The notes: a model not told the origin generated them from the letters alone. DNA of 64,000 nt from Salmonella enterica subsp. arizonae (GCF_008692845.1 NZ_VXJW01000001.1:62001-126000); one strand, 5' to 3'; positions 33,501-46,425 are shown, counted from the stretch's first letter. Made by a program: numbers and translations.

Positions 33501-33997
33501 CCGCGCGTCGCGTATTCGCCATGCTCCATCACCTGATCGACATGCCGATAACCGGCGCTGTCAAGCTGCGCGCGCAGAGCGTCGCGGGACAGCCGCTGGC
33601 CTTTTTTCATCACCAGTGCATGACCATGCAGATAGCTATGCGGACAAACGCGCTGCATCAGGGTGTTTACCGGTACAATCAAGACGCCGCGCTGCATCGA
33701 CGGCAACTGGTAGAGCGTGGACAGACGCGAAGAGATAATTTCCTGATGCGGGGAGAAGCTATCATACGGTAGCGTTTCCCAGTCCGCCAGGTTCATGACC
33801 ATCTGATCGGTAAACTGGCGGATTTCATCATGCAGTCGCAGAGCATTTTGCATGTCAGGCGCTATGAGTACCACCGGACCGGCATGGCGTTCGGCTATCT
33901 CTGCCACCAGCGTAGCGCAGGCGGCGCCGGTAAGTTCGCCCAACTGGCGCTGATCGCCCGCTTTTGTCGGCAGCGTGTAACGTTGTTTTTCAGGCAT
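30551..33997 (-). CDS. mfd: Mfd, transcription-repair coupling factor
   Basis: 1148 residues, full length. The N-terminal UvrB-like region lacks ATPase motifs. The RNA-polymerase interaction domain is followed by the helicase motor with Walker A GDVGFGKTEVAMRA, the DEEHRFG box, and motif VI QLRGRVGRS. The C-terminal autoinhibitory domain precedes ENAIA. It removes RNA polymerase stalled at lesions and recruits UvrA. Confidence 0.98.
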   Translation of the reverse strand: MPEKQRYTLPTKAGDQRQLGELTGAACATLVAEIAERHAGPVVLIAPDMQNALRLHDEIRQFTDQMVMNLADWETLPYDSFSPHQEIISSRLSTLYQLPSMQRGVLIVPVNTLMQRVCPHSYLHGHALVMKKGQRLSRDALRAQLDSAGYRHVDQVMEHGEYATRGALLDLFPMGSEQPYRLDFFDDEIDSLRLFDADTQRTLEEVEAINLLPAHEFPTDKAAIELFRSQWRDTFEVKRDAEHIYQQVSKGTLPAGIEYWQPLFFSEPLPPLFSYFPANTLVVNTGSLETSAERFQADTLARFENRGVDPMRPLLPPEALWLRVDELFSELKRWPRLQLKTDHLPEKAANTNLGFQKLPDLAIQAQQKAPLDALRKFLESFSGPVIFSVESEGRREALGELLARIKIAPKRILRLDDARDAGRYLMIGAAEHGFIDTQRNLALICESDLLGERVARRRQDSRRTINPDTLIRNLAELHVGQPVVHLEHGVGRYAGMTTLEAGGIKGEYLMLTYANDAKLYVPVSSLHLISRYAGGAEENAPLHKLGGDAWSRARQKAAEKVRDVAAELLDIYAQRAAKEGFAFKHDREHYQLFCDSFPFETTPDQAQAINAVLSDMCQPLAMDRLVCGDVGFGKTEVAMRAAFLAVENHKQVAVLVPTTLLAQQHYDNFRDRFANWPVRIEMLSRFRSAKEQAQILAEAAEGKIDILIGTHKLLQSDVKLRDLGLLIVDEEHRFGVRHKERIKAMRADVDILTLTATPIPRTLNMAMSGMRDLSIIATPPARRLAVKTFVREYDSLVVREAILREVLRGGQVYYLYNDVENIQKAAERLAELVPEARIAIGHGQMRERELERVMNDFHHQRFNVLVCTTIIETGIDIPTANTIIIERADHFGLAQLHQLRGRVGRSHHQAYAWLLTPHPKAMTTDAQKRLEAIASLEDLGAGFALATHDLEIRGAGELLGEEQSGSMETIGFSLYMELLENAVDALKAGREPSLEDLTSQQTEVELRMPSLLPDDFIPDVNTRLSFYKRIASAKNENELEEIKVELIDRFGLLPDPARNLLDIARLRQQAQKLGIRKLEGNEKGGTIEFAEKNHVDPAWLIGLLQKQPQHFRLDGPTRLKFIQDLSERKTRIDWVRQFMQQLEENAIA

Positions 33998-37472
<3,475 letters not shown>

Positions 37473-37500
37473 TCGCAGGATATAAAAACAAGGAGCGGTG

Positions 37501-38412
37501 ATGTTTTACGGGTTTGATATTGGCGGGACAAAGATTGCGTTAGGCGTATTTGATTCGACGCGGCGGTTGCAGTGGGAAAAACGTGTTCCCACGCCCCATA
37601 CCAGCTATAGCGCCTTTTTAGACGCCGTATGCGAACTGGTCGCGGAAGCCGACCTGCGATTTGGCGTTAAAGGGGCGGTAGGGATTGGCATACCCGGTAT
37701 GCCGGAAACCGAAGATGGCACGCTGTACGCCGCGAATGTCCCGGCGGCCAGCGGTAAACCGTTGCGCGCCGATCTCAGCGCGAGACTGGAGCGCGATGTG
37801 CGTCTGGACAATGACGCTAACTGTTTTGCCTTATCCGAAGCCTGGGATGATGAATTCACACAATACCCTTTGGTCATGGGCCTTATCCTCGGAACCGGCG
37901 TTGGCGGCGGTCTGGTGCTAAATGGGAAGCCGATTACCGGTCAGAGCTATATCACCGGCGAGTTTGGTCATATACGTTTGCCGGTTGACGCGCTAACGTT
38001 GATGGGTTTTGATTTTCCTTTACGCCGCTGCGGATGCGGTCAGATGGGCTGTATTGAGAATTATCTGTCCGGGCGCGGGTTTGCGTGGCTATATCAGCAT
38101 TATTATCATCAATCGCTGCAGGCGCCGGAGATTATCGCCTTGTGGGAGCAGGGCGATAAACAGGCGCACGCGCATGTTGAACGCTATCTGGATTTACTGG
38201 CGGTTTGTCTGGGGAATATACTGACGATTGTCGATCCCTGCCTGTTGGTGATCGGAGGCGGACTATCGAACTTTACGGCAATAACAACGCAACTGTCGGA
38301 AAGACTGCCGCGCCATCTCCTCCCTGTTGCCCGCGTGCCTCGCATTGAGCGTGCGCGGCACGGGGATGCCGGTGGGATGCGTGGCGCTGCTTTTTTACAC
38401 CTTACCGACTAA
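37501..38412 (+). CDS. nagK: NagK, N-acetylglucosamine kinase
   Basis: 303 residues, ROK family. ATP motif [11 protein letters not shown] at 6-16, catalytic Asp in LDNDANCFA, and zinc ligands in [14 protein letters not shown]. Phosphorylates GlcNAc from peptidoglycan recycling, complementing nagZ in this window. ATG 37501 follows AAGGAGCGGTG. Confidence 0.96.
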   Translation: MFYGFDIGGTKIALGVFDSTRRLQWEKRVPTPHTSYSAFLDAVCELVAEADLRFGVKGAVGIGIPGMPETEDGTLYAANVPAASGKPLRADLSARLERDVRLDNDANCFALSEAWDDEFTQYPLVMGLILGTGVGGGLVLNGKPITGQSYITGEFGHIRLPVDALTLMGFDFPLRRCGCGQMGCIENYLSGRGFAWLYQHYYHQSLQAPEIIALWEQGDKQAHAHVERYLDLLAVCLGNILTIVDPCLLVIGGGLSNFTAITTQLSERLPRHLLPVARVPRIERARHGDAGGMRGAAFLHLTD

Positions 38413-38428
38413 TAAAAAAGAGGTTGTT

Positions 38429-39250
38429 ATGCAGTCGCGTCGGTTTCATCGATTAAGCCGCTTTCGTAAAAATAAACGTCTGTTGCGTGAACGGCTGCGT
38501 CAGCGGATCTTTTTCAGAGACAGAGTGGTGCCGGAAATGATGGAAAACCCAAGAGTATTAGTCCTTACAGGTGCAGGAATTTCTGCAGAGTCTGGTATTC
38601 GCACGTTTCGCGCGGCGGATGGCCTTTGGGAAGAGCATCGGGTTGAAGATGTGGCGACGCCGGAAGGATTCGCGCGTAATCCAGCGCTGGTACAGACTTT
38701 TTATAATGTCCGCCGCCAGCAGCTTCAACAGCCGGAAATTCAACCCAATGCGGCGCATTTGGCGTTAGCAAAGCTTGAAGAGGCGCTTGGCGATCGCTTT
38801 TTGCTGGTGACGCAGAATATCGACAATTTGCATGAGCGCGCGGGCAACCGCAACATCATTCATATGCATGGCGAGCTGTTGAAAGTGCGCTGTTCGCAGA
38901 GTGGTCAGATTCTGGAATGGGACGGCGATGTGATGCCGGAAGATAAGTGTCACTGCTGCCAGTTCCCGGCACCGCTACGCCCGCACGTGGTATGGTTTGG
39001 CGAGATGCCGCTTGGCATGGATGAAATTTATATGGCGCTGTCGATGGCGGATATTTTTATCGCCATCGGCACATCCGGTCATGTTTATCCGGCTGCGGGT
39101 TTTGTGCATGAAGCAAAACTGCACGGCGCGCATACGGTGGAACTGAATCTTGAGCCAAGTCAGGTCGGCAGCGAGTTTGAAGAGAAGCACTACGGTCCGG
39201 CAAGCCGGGTTGTGCCGGAATTTGTCGATAACCTATTGAAAGGTTTGTAG
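38429..39250 (+). CDS. cobB: CobB, NAD-dependent sirtuin deacylase
   Basis: 273 residues. Sirtuin motifs [21 protein letters not shown], the catalytic HGE (IHMHGELL) and the zinc cysteines (VRCSQSG, CHCCQF). Removes acetyl groups, for example from acetyl-CoA synthetase. The start at 38429 gives the long form with a basic N-terminal tail ([16 protein letters not shown]). Salmonella makes a second, short form; the internal MMENPRV at 38537 or 38540 would supply it. Confidence 0.95.
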   Translation: MQSRRFHRLSRFRKNKRLLRERLRQRIFFRDRVVPEMMENPRVLVLTGAGISAESGIRTFRAADGLWEEHRVEDVATPEGFARNPALVQTFYNVRRQQLQQPEIQPNAAHLALAKLEEALGDRFLLVTQNIDNLHERAGNRNIIHMHGELLKVRCSQSGQILEWDGDVMPEDKCHCCQFPAPLRPHVVWFGEMPLGMDEIYMALSMADIFIAIGTSGHVYPAAGFVHEAKLHGAHTVELNLEPSQVGSEFEEKHYGPASRVVPEFVDNLLKGL

Positions 39251-39257
39251 TTTTATT

Positions 39258-39325
39258 TGCCAGATGACGCCTTGTCCGGCCTACATTTCACGTTACGCTC
39301 ATCTGTAGGCCTGATAGGCGCTTTG
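39258..39325. repeat. REP/BIME-type palindromic repeat between cobB and potD
   Basis: GATGACGCCTTGTCCGGCCTAC and the inverted GTAGGCCTGATAGGCGC at 39305-39321 are the usual REP arms. It sits between converging genes, as REPs commonly do. Confidence 0.75.
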
Positions 39326-39331
39326 GCTGAA

Positions 39332-40378
39332 TTAGCGTCCTGCTTTTAACTTCTGATAATACTCTTCATAAATTGCGCTGGCGTCGCCGACATCGTTTTG
39401 CCACTCGCCTTTGCTGATGGTTTGCGCATCCGGATAGAGCGATTTATCACTGGCGAGTTCCGGGCTTAACAGCTTACGCGCCGCCAGGTTTGGGGTAGGG
39501 TAGCCGATGGTTTCCGCCACCTCTTTCGCGACGTCAGGACGTAGCAGGAAGTTGATTAGCTTCAGGGCGCCCTCCTTATTTTTCGCATTCGCCGGAATAG
39601 CCAGGCTATCCATCCAGAAAATGCCGCCTTCCTTCGGCCAGACGACCTCCAGCGGCGTGCCAGCCTGACGTGCCACAAAGGCCGAGCCGTTCCACACCAT
39701 TCCCAGGCTGACTTCCCCTTCCATATACGGGTTCGCCGGGTTATCGGAGTTGAAGGCCGCTACATTTGGCATCAGTTTTTTTAACTCTTCATAAGCCGCT
39801 TTGATCTCTTTCGGATCGGTAGTATTACCGGAATACCCCAGTTTGCGCAGCGCCATCTGAAACACTTCTCGCGCATCGTCGGTTAAAAGCAGGCTGTTTT
39901 TATATTCCGGTTTCCACAGGTCAGCCCAGCTGGTAATGGTTTTTGGATCGATAGCATCGCTGTTCACGCCAATTGCCGTTGCGCCCCAGATATACGGAAC
40001 AGAATAATCGTTGTTGGGGTCAAACGGTTTGTTGAGCATTTCCGGATCGAGATTGTGGAAATTGGTTAATTTCGACTTATCGATCTTCTGGATCATGCCT
40101 TCTTTGCGCATCTTGTCGACATAGTATGTAGAAGGAACGATCAGGTCATACGCGCCATCTTTATACGTTTTGAGTTTGGCATACATGGTTTCATTCGACT
40201 CATAGGTCGAATAAATAACCTTAATGCCTGTCTCCTTAGTGAACTGTTCCAGCAGCCCTGGCGGTACATACTCAGTCCAGTTATAGAAATAGAGCGTGTT
40301 GTTATCATCGGCATGAGCGGCACTCATACCCAGCGCCAGGGCGCCCGCCGCGAGCAGGTGGCGCGACCATTTTTTCAT
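39332..40378 (-). CDS. potD: PotD, periplasmic spermidine/putrescine-binding protein
   Basis: 348 residues. Signal peptide ends at AHA-DDNN. The mature part begins LYFYNWTEYVPPGLL, which carries polyamine ligands (Trp, Tyr), and further acidic and aromatic ligands are spread over the bilobal fold (WNGSAFVAR, FWMDSLAIP). Delivers spermidine to PotBC. 24 bases after potC. Confidence 0.97.
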   Translation of the reverse strand: MKKWSRHLLAAGALALGMSAAHADDNNTLYFYNWTEYVPPGLLEQFTKETGIKVIYSTYESNETMYAKLKTYKDGAYDLIVPSTYYVDKMRKEGMIQKIDKSKLTNFHNLDPEMLNKPFDPNNDYSVPYIWGATAIGVNSDAIDPKTITSWADLWKPEYKNSLLLTDDAREVFQMALRKLGYSGNTTDPKEIKAAYEELKKLMPNVAAFNSDNPANPYMEGEVSLGMVWNGSAFVARQAGTPLEVVWPKEGGIFWMDSLAIPANAKNKEGALKLINFLLRPDVAKEVAETIGYPTPNLAARKLLSPELASDKSLYPDAQTISKGEWQNDVGDASAIYEEYYQKLKAGR

Positions 40379-40402
40379 TTAACGTCCCCTGAATTACGGG
40401 CC

Positions 40403-41182
40403 TTATCGGCCCTTGGTTTTATCACGAGCAATAAGCTGGCTGGCAATGACCATTACCAGAGACAGCACCAATAAAATGGTTGCCAGCGCGTTCACTTCTG
40501 GTGAAACACCGACTTTTACCATGGAATAAATCTTTAAGGGTAAAATTTCATAGCCCGGCCCGGTGACAAACGACGAGACCACCACATCATCCATCGACAG
40601 GGTAAAGCTTAGCAACCAGCCTGCCGCAACCGCAGGCATCGCCAGCGGAAGAATGATTTTGCGCAGGATTGTTACCTCACTGGCACCCAGATCTTTCGCC
40701 GCCTCCAGCATCCGTACATCAAATCCTTTCAGACGCGAATAGACGGTGACGACCACAAATGGCAGGCAAAAGGTGATATGCGAAAACAGTAATGACCAAA
40801 AACCCAGCTGAATGCCAAGTAACATAAACAGCACCAACAGGGATATCGCCATCACGATATCCGGCGACATCATCACCACAAACAGCATCCCGCTGACAAA
40901 TGGCTTTCCGCGAAAGCGGTAGCGATAAAGTGCTACTGCCGTTAGCGAGCCGATTACCGTGGCGAAGGTTGCTGAGAAAATCGCCATCGTCAGCGAATGT
41001 TGAGCGGCCTGCAATAGACTGTCGTTACTGATCAGATGCTCGTACCATTTAGTGGTAAAGCCCTGCCAGTTAATGCCGAACCGCGAACTGTTGAAGGAGT
41101 TCACAATCAGAATAATGATGGGAATATACAGATACGCGTAGATAGCGGTCATAAAACCGCCACGAAGCAGTCGACCGATCAT
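40403..41182 (-). CDS. potC: PotC, spermidine/putrescine ABC permease
   Basis: 259 residues with six membrane segments and the EAA loop LEAAKDLGASEVTILRKI for contact with PotA. The ATG at 41182 sits in GAATGATC, the ancestral potB/potC overlap. In this genome potC is cut off from potB by sifA, so it depends on readthrough or its own promoter in 41206-41622. Confidence 0.96.
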   Translation of the reverse strand: MIGRLLRGGFMTAIYAYLYIPIIILIVNSFNSSRFGINWQGFTTKWYEHLISNDSLLQAAQHSLTMAIFSATFATVIGSLTAVALYRYRFRGKPFVSGMLFVVMMSPDIVMAISLLVLFMLLGIQLGFWSLLFSHITFCLPFVVVTVYSRLKGFDVRMLEAAKDLGASEVTILRKIILPLAMPAVAAGWLLSFTLSMDDVVVSSFVTGPGYEILPLKIYSMVKVGVSPEVNALATILLVLSLVMVIASQLIARDKTKGR

Positions 41183-41205
41183 TCGAGCTCCACCTTCTTA
41201 TTCAG
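41179..41205 (-). pseudogene. potB: Relic of the original potB 3' end upstream of potC
   Basis: On the minus strand the bases read Leu-Asn-Lys-Lys-Val-Glu-Leu-Glu-stop, overlapping the potC ATG as TGATC follows GAA. This is the C-terminus of E. coli PotB. The working potB upstream now ends in Lys-Lys-Val-Ser-Asp-Ile-Ser-Asp instead. The duplicate marks the left edge of the sifA insertion. Confidence 0.85.
41191..41205 (-). repeat. Left direct repeat of the sifA insertion
   Basis: CACCTTCTTATTCAG, matching CACTTTCTTATTCAG at 42973-42987 in 14 of 15 positions and in the same orientation. Direct repeats of about this size around sifA in potABCD are known from S. Typhimurium. Confidence 0.85.
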
Positions 41206-41622
41206 AGGATGGGATGCTTTTAGCGTATTGAAAATGAACAATTTTTTCTCTTCTCCAAAATCTCTCCAAAACGTCTCGCGGTTATTAGCAGCCAGAGAAA
41301 AACAGGCTGCCGCCTGAAGTCACGAATTTTACAACAAATTGACAGACGAGCGGACAAAAAAGCCATTTAAATGACGATTCTCATCCGAACCTGTCATATG
41401 CGGTATTATCGCGCCTGGCAAGAGGTTATACTTTAGGCAATAGTTGTTTTATCATGATATACTTGTCCCGTTCACGTAGCTACAGGCACACGGTTTATGG
41501 CGTTGTGGCTTTTTCTGTTTATGGGCAATTCGTGGATAATTGACTATGTCATTACATAGAGTACACGGAGGAAGCTGCCTTGTTATCCTGAGCCTTGAAG
41601 TCTGATAACCCGTTGTCTGATT
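41206..41622. other. Intergenic region between potC and sifA
   Basis: 417 bases, AT-rich. On the minus strand it follows sifA and precedes potC, so a potC promoter is expected; no unambiguous one is visible. No coding-like ORF. Confidence 0.4.
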
Positions 41623-42633
41623 TTATAAAAAACCCCCTAATCTGCCATCTTGTTGGTCTGAGCGAACATGTAAAGTTGTTAACTGCTCTTCCGCCATTTT
41701 TTGTATAGCCTGTGGATCTGTTCTAAAAAGGGCGCGAAAAACGCCATCAGAGACTATTTCGATTATCTCAGCTAACATGCTTTGGCTGGCGTTGGTATCC
41801 GTTGCGAGGAACCTTTTAAACTTCTTATCCGCCAGTAAGACCTCTTGTACTATTTTTACAATGGGTATGTGTGTAGGCGGTGGTGATGTTTCAGTCGATT
41901 TTAATCCACACATCGACATTGTTTCTAAAAATGCTCTTTGCTGCATACTTTCGGATATATCCGCATGGTATAAAATGCGCATTGCTTTTTCAATACCAGA
42001 CCGAATCTTCTCTGCCAGGTAATTAGCTTTTTCTTGCGTTTTCCACTTATCTAAATTTCTGTTATCCAATTCAGAGTATAAATACTTCACTATGTTATTT
42101 AAGGGGACCGATAAAAATGGCGTGCCAGCAAGCTTGAGACATAAAGTTGAGGGGAGCGAGCTCTCTACAATCTCACTATATTTTTTATTTACAGTGTACG
42201 TCATTTGTGGATAAGATTTTAAACAAACAGGTTGTTCTCTTACTGCAAAATAGCTATTCCCCATGGCTTTACAGTGAACGGTATCGGTATTTTGTATGAT
42301 GCATAACAGCTCGTCCTTTCCGTTTTCATCCAGAATGTGATAAATAATTGTTGAATCATCTTCATGAGGATTATAGACTTGAAATCTTTCTTTGTGTGAT
42401 GGGCAAGCTAACCCTTTCAACTCGAAAAAAATATCTGCAAGCCGCTCTCGTGTGGGAGGGGGATCGGAAAAGAACATCTCATGTATATAGCTATCTGCTT
42501 TTGCTCTGCCGGTAGAAAAGAACAAGTCTTTCAAAGCTTCCCATAAAGCTTTCCACCATGGTTCTCTCGTTTTGCTCGGGGCATTTATAAATATTTCACT
42601 TTTTAAATAACCATTCCCTATTGTGATCGGCAT
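41623..42633 (-). CDS. sifA: SifA, SPI-2 type III effector (divergent, without C-terminal lipidation cysteines)
   Basis: 336 residues, the normal SifA length. SifA is translocated by the SPI-2 system, holds the vacuole membrane together, and drives Sif tubules by binding SKIP/PLEKHM2. The secretion motif region WKALWEALKDLFF (from residue 27) replaces WEKIKDFFF, and the W197-E201 pair of the WxxxE motif is kept (DKWKTQEKA). The protein ends DGRLGGFL, whereas the Typhimurium protein ends with the CAAX-type LCCFL; no cysteine remains in the last 20 residues. Positions 130-131, Leu-Met in Typhimurium and used for SKIP binding, are Ala-Val. Low GC fits horizontal origin. No frameshift is seen. 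Confidence 0.93.
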   Translation of the reverse strand: MPITIGNGYLKSEIFINAPSKTREPWWKALWEALKDLFFSTGRAKADSYIHEMFFSDPPPTRERLADIFFELKGLACPSHKERFQVYNPHEDDSTIIYHILDENGKDELLCIIQNTDTVHCKAMGNSYFAVREQPVCLKSYPQMTYTVNKKYSEIVESSLPSTLCLKLAGTPFLSVPLNNIVKYLYSELDNRNLDKWKTQEKANYLAEKIRSGIEKAMRILYHADISESMQQRAFLETMSMCGLKSTETSPPPTHIPIVKIVQEVLLADKKFKRFLATDTNASQSMLAEIIEIVSDGVFRALFRTDPQAIQKMAEEQLTTLHVRSDQQDGRLGGFL

Positions 42634-42954
42634 AATAGTTTCACTTAAACTGAAGTAAAAATGGCTATATAAGCGTTCAAATTAACCCATTTATCTTAAC
42701 AGCGGGGCTTAGTAGATATGATATAATGTTTAAATGAGACTGGCAATCAGTATAATACCTGACAAGTTCATATATAAACGCATCACTGCATATGATAGTT
42801 CCGATATAGGTAAAAGCATGCCTGTAGTGGATGATGATGTACGTTTGCAATATTGGCTACAACTGGCCTTTATGCGTTTTTTATGGAGGGGCATGAAGTT
42901 TGCCTTTGAGTAACTTCATGCCCAAACCCGAGTGGATTCGTTAGTGTTGCGCAA
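42634..42954. other. Region upstream of sifA with a long perfect hairpin
   Basis: 321 AT-rich bases between potB and sifA. Contains the sifA promoter, not pinned down, and GGGCATGAAGTT (42889-42900) paired with AACTTCATGCCC (42912-42923), a 12-base perfect stem around 11 bases just after the potB stop. No T tract follows on the minus strand, so it is not a standard terminator. Confidence 0.5.
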
Positions 42955-43818
42955 TTAATCGCTTATATCACTCACTTTCTTATTCAGCAAGCGGGAAGCT
43001 CGCCAGTAAATCAACAGCATCAGTCCCATCACGATGGTCAGCGTAATGCTGGTGGCGGCGCCAAATGGCCAGTCTCGGATATTCAGAAACTGTACCTTAA
43101 TCACGTTGCCAATCAGCAGGTTTTTCGCGCCACCCATTAAATCGGAGACGTAAAACAGCCCCATTGCCGGTAGCATCACCAGCAGACAACCGGCGACAAT
43201 GCCTGGCATGGTTAGTGGAATAATGATACGGATGAACGTTTGCATTTTACTGGCGCCGAGATCGCGTGCGGCCTCAAGCAGCGGTTTATCGAGCTTCTCA
43301 ATGCTGGAGTAGAGCGGCATTACCATAAACGGCAGCAAAATGTAGACCAGGCCGATAATCACTGCGCTTGGGGTGAACATGATGCGAATCGGCGTATCAA
43401 TCACACCCAGCCACAGCAGGAACTCATTGAGGTAGCCTTTAGTGCTCAGGAAAATTTTCAGTCCATAGATGCGGATCAGCGAGTTGGTCCAGAAAGGAAC
43501 GATCAGCAAAAACAGCAGTAACGGACGTATCTTTTCCGGTAACTTCGCCAGAAACCAGGCAAAAGGATAGCCCAGCACCAGGCAGGCGAGGGTGGCGATC
43601 AGCGCCATATTCAGAGAGTGCAGGAGCACTTCAAAATAGAGCGGATCGAGCAGGCGCGCGTAATTATCCAGCGTAAAGACCATCTTGACGAACCTGGCGT
43701 CGTCACGGGTCAGAAAGCTGGTGCCAATGATCATCAGGTTGGGCAGAAAGACAAACAACACAAGCCAACCGACGATAGTGACAATCACTATATTCTGGAA
43801 TTTACTTGTGTTCTTCAT
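42955..43818 (-). CDS. potB: PotB, spermidine/putrescine ABC permease
   Basis: 287 residues with six membrane segments and the EAA loop [19 protein letters not shown]. Complete, but the last residues (VSDISD) differ from the VELE ending in E. coli because the 3' end was rewritten by the sifA insertion. The start overlaps potA by 17 bases. Confidence 0.95.
   Translation of the reverse strand: MKNTSKFQNIVIVTIVGWLVLFVFLPNLMIIGTSFLTRDDARFVKMVFTLDNYARLLDPLYFEVLLHSLNMALIATLACLVLGYPFAWFLAKLPEKIRPLLLFLLIVPFWTNSLIRIYGLKIFLSTKGYLNEFLLWLGVIDTPIRIMFTPSAVIIGLVYILLPFMVMPLYSSIEKLDKPLLEAARDLGASKMQTFIRIIIPLTMPGIVAGCLLVMLPAMGLFYVSDLMGGAKNLLIGNVIKVQFLNIRDWPFGAATSITLTIVMGLMLLIYWRASRLLNKKVSDISD
42973..42987 (-). 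repeat. Right direct repeat of the sifA insertion
   Basis: CACTTTCTTATTCAG lies inside the 3' end of potB (codons for Leu-Asn-Lys-Lys-Val) and matches 41191-41205 with one mismatch. Confidence 0.85.
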
Positions 43819-44938
43819 CGGCCAGTACGACCTCCCAGCTTTCTACCCAATTAATGGCCATTTTTTGGTTAAGTGAATGGTCGAAGTCAGGATCGTCTTC
43901 GTTGAAGAATTCACTGACCATCACCATTTTGCCATTTTCCAGTTCGACGACCGACTCCAGCGTCATACCTTTGTAATTACGCTCGCGCACGTAGCCGATA
44001 AGCCCTTCGATGTGATTATCATCATTGATTTCGTCGACGCGTAGATCTTCCGGTCGCAGCAGGACGTTCAGCTTTTGACCTGGTTCGACGGCAAAATTAA
44101 CGTAAATATTGCACTCCCGTCCCTCGACTCTGGCGCGGACGCGCTGCTCATCAAGCCGTTCAATGACGGTAGCGTCAAAGCGGTTAATTTCGCCGATAAA
44201 ACCAGCGACAAACAGATTTTTCGGCTCTTCGTAGATTTCGCGAGGCGTGCCGTCTTGCTCGATAACGCCATTTCGCATCACCACGATACGATCGGACATG
44301 GTTAGCGCTTCTTCCTGATCGTGAGTGACAAAAACAAACGTGATACCGAGTTTACGCTGCAATGCTTTGAGCTCGTTCTGCATTTGTTTGCGCAATTTAT
44401 AGTCCAGCGCGGAGAGCGATTCATCCAGCAATAGCAGTCGAGGTTTATTCACCACCGCGCGGGCGATAGCCACGCGCTGCTGTTGTCCGCCGGAAAGCTG
44501 ATGCGGTTTACGTTGTGCAAACTCTTCAAGCTGCACCATACGCAGCGCGTCGGTAACGCGAGACGCTATCCCGGCAGCGGGTGTTTTTTGCATTCGTAAG
44601 CCAAACGCGACATTTTCAAACACCGTCATATGCGGAAATAAAGCGTAGCTTTGAAATACGGTATTCACATAACGATTTTCGGCGGGAACGTGGGTGATAT
44701 CCTGGTTATCCAACATGATATGCCCGGCATCAACCGTTTCCAGGCCGGCAATCAGGCGAAGTACGGTTGTTTTACCGCAGCCGGAAGGACCAAGCAGCGT
44801 GAGGAATTCGCCATTGTTAATGGTCAGATCCAGTTGCGAAATGACCTCTTTGCCATCGAAACTTTTGCTAATTCCCGACAAAAGCACCAGTGGTGAAAGC
44901 GAACGCGGTTGTTTATTCAATTTCTTATTCTGTCCCAT
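43802..44938 (-). CDS. potA: PotA, spermidine/putrescine ABC ATPase
   Basis: 378 residues. Walker [10 protein letters not shown], signature [15 protein letters not shown], Walker [12 protein letters not shown], His switch [10 protein letters not shown], and a C-terminal TOBE-type regulatory domain. Drives PotBCD. Promoter expected in 44939-45188, shared with divergent pepT. Confidence 0.97.
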   Translation of the reverse strand: MGQNKKLNKQPRSLSPLVLLSGISKSFDGKEVISQLDLTINNGEFLTLLGPSGCGKTTVLRLIAGLETVDAGHIMLDNQDITHVPAENRYVNTVFQSYALFPHMTVFENVAFGLRMQKTPAAGIASRVTDALRMVQLEEFAQRKPHQLSGGQQQRVAIARAVVNKPRLLLLDESLSALDYKLRKQMQNELKALQRKLGITFVFVTHDQEEALTMSDRIVVMRNGVIEQDGTPREIYEEPKNLFVAGFIGEINRFDATVIERLDEQRVRARVEGRECNIYVNFAVEPGQKLNVLLRPEDLRVDEINDDNHIEGLIGYVRERNYKGMTLESVVELENGKMVMVSEFFNEDDPDFDHSLNQKMAINWVESWEVVLADEEHK

Positions 44939-45188
44939 GTAGACGCAACGGATGGCTGACCGCTGCGGGGTTTGTGGTTAACCACCTTAATCACTCTTAA
45001 TGAGGTCGGTCATTCTACGGCAAACCACTGTAATCGCCAATCCTTGTTGCGAATTACTGACTTAGCTTTATAGTCAGAAAGCGTGTCAAAGTGAAATATT
45101 CTTGTTTGCAGGGATAAAGGTGACCTGACGCAATATTTGTCTTTTCTTGCTTATTAATAATGTTGTCACGAAAAGTGAGGGTGACTGC

Positions 45189-46415
45189 ATGGATAAACTA
45201 CTTGAGCGTTTTTTACACTACGTATCGCTGGATACCCAATCAAAGTCGGGTGTTCGGCAGGTTCCCAGCACTGAGGGGCAGTGGAAGTTATTACGTTTGC
45301 TCAAACAGCAGCTTGAAGAGATGGGGCTGGTTAACATTACATTAAGCGAAAAAGGGACGTTGATGGCGACGCTCCCGGCCAATGTTGAGGGTGATATTCC
45401 CGCCATTGGTTTTATCTCCCATGTGGATACCTCTCCGGATTTCAGCGGTAAAAATGTTACCCCGCAGATTGTCGAGAATTACCGTGGCGGCGATATTGCA
45501 TTAGGGATTGGCGATGAGGTGTTATCACCCGTTATGTTCCCGGTACTGCATCAATTGCTGGGGCAGACGCTGATTACTACCGATGGTAAGACATTGTTGG
45601 GCGCGGATGATAAAGCTGGCGTAGCGGAGATCATGACCGCGCTGGCGGTGTTGAAAGGTAATAATATTCCCCACGGCGAAATTAAAGTGGCGTTTACGCC
45701 TGACGAAGAGGTAGGAAAAGGCGCGAAGCACTTCGACGTTGAGGCCTTTGGCGCGCAGTGGGCCTATACGGTCGACGGCGGCGGCGTAGGGGAGTTGGAG
45801 TTTGAAAACTTCAATGCCGCCTCGGTAAATATCAAAATCGTCGGCAATAACGTGCATCCCGGTACGGCGAAAGGCGTAATGGTCAATGCGCTGTCGCTGG
45901 CAGCGAGGATTCACGCGGAAGTGCCGGTGGATGAAACGCCTGAAACCACCGAAGGCTACGAAGGGTTTTATCATCTGGCCAGTATGAAAGGCACCGTTGA
46001 CCGGGCCGATATGCACTATATCATTCGCGATTTCGACCGTAAGCAGTTTGAAGCGCGCAAACGCAAGATGATGGAGATTGCCAAAAAAGTCGGTAAAGGG
46101 CTGCATCCGGACTGTTATATCGAACTGGTTATTGAAGACAGTTATTACAATATGCGCGAAAAAGTGGTTGAGCATCCGCATATTCTCGATATCGCCCAGC
46201 AGGCCATGCGTGACTGTGATATTACGCCGGAGATGAAACCGATTCGCGGCGGCACCGATGGGGCGCAGCTTTCGTTTATGGGGCTGCCGTGTCCTAATCT
46301 CTTTACTGGCGGGTATAATTATCATGGTAAACATGAATTTGTGACGCTGGAAGGGATGGAAAAAGCGGTGCAAGTGATTGTGCGGATTGCGGAGTTAACC
46401 GCGAAACAGCAGTAA
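45189..46415 (+). CDS. pepT: PepT, tripeptidase (M20)
   Basis: 408 residues. Zinc ligands and catalytic acid in [20 protein letters not shown] and TPDEEVGKG; the C-terminal ligand is in YNYHGKHEF. Cuts the N-terminal residue from tripeptides. In Salmonella it is induced by anaerobiosis through FNR; I did not find a clean FNR palindrome in the 250 bases upstream. Start MDKLLERFL at 45189; an ATG at 45147... in frame would add 14 residues without support. Confidence 0.96.
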   Translation: MDKLLERFLHYVSLDTQSKSGVRQVPSTEGQWKLLRLLKQQLEEMGLVNITLSEKGTLMATLPANVEGDIPAIGFISHVDTSPDFSGKNVTPQIVENYRGGDIALGIGDEVLSPVMFPVLHQLLGQTLITTDGKTLLGADDKAGVAEIMTALAVLKGNNIPHGEIKVAFTPDEEVGKGAKHFDVEAFGAQWAYTVDGGGVGELEFENFNAASVNIKIVGNNVHPGTAKGVMVNALSLAARIHAEVPVDETPETTEGYEGFYHLASMKGTVDRADMHYIIRDFDRKQFEARKRKMMEIAKKVGKGLHPDCYIELVIEDSYYNMREKVVEHPHILDIAQQAMRDCDITPEMKPIRGGTDGAQLSFMGLPCPNLFTGGYNYHGKHEFVTLEGMEKAVQVIVRIAELTAKQQ

Positions 46416-46425
46416 TGTTGTAAGT

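Noticed and set aside
40397-40411. GGGCC/GGCCC hairpin at the potC-potD junction
   Set aside because: Only five base pairs and overlapping the potC end, so not listed as a terminator.
45061-45188. FNR site for pepT
   Set aside because: Only partial TTGnn-like halves are seen; none with the TTGAT-N4-ATCAA pattern.
45525-46373. 282-codon minus-strand frame opposite pepT
   Set aside because: Antisense shadow, no start signal and no recognisable domain.
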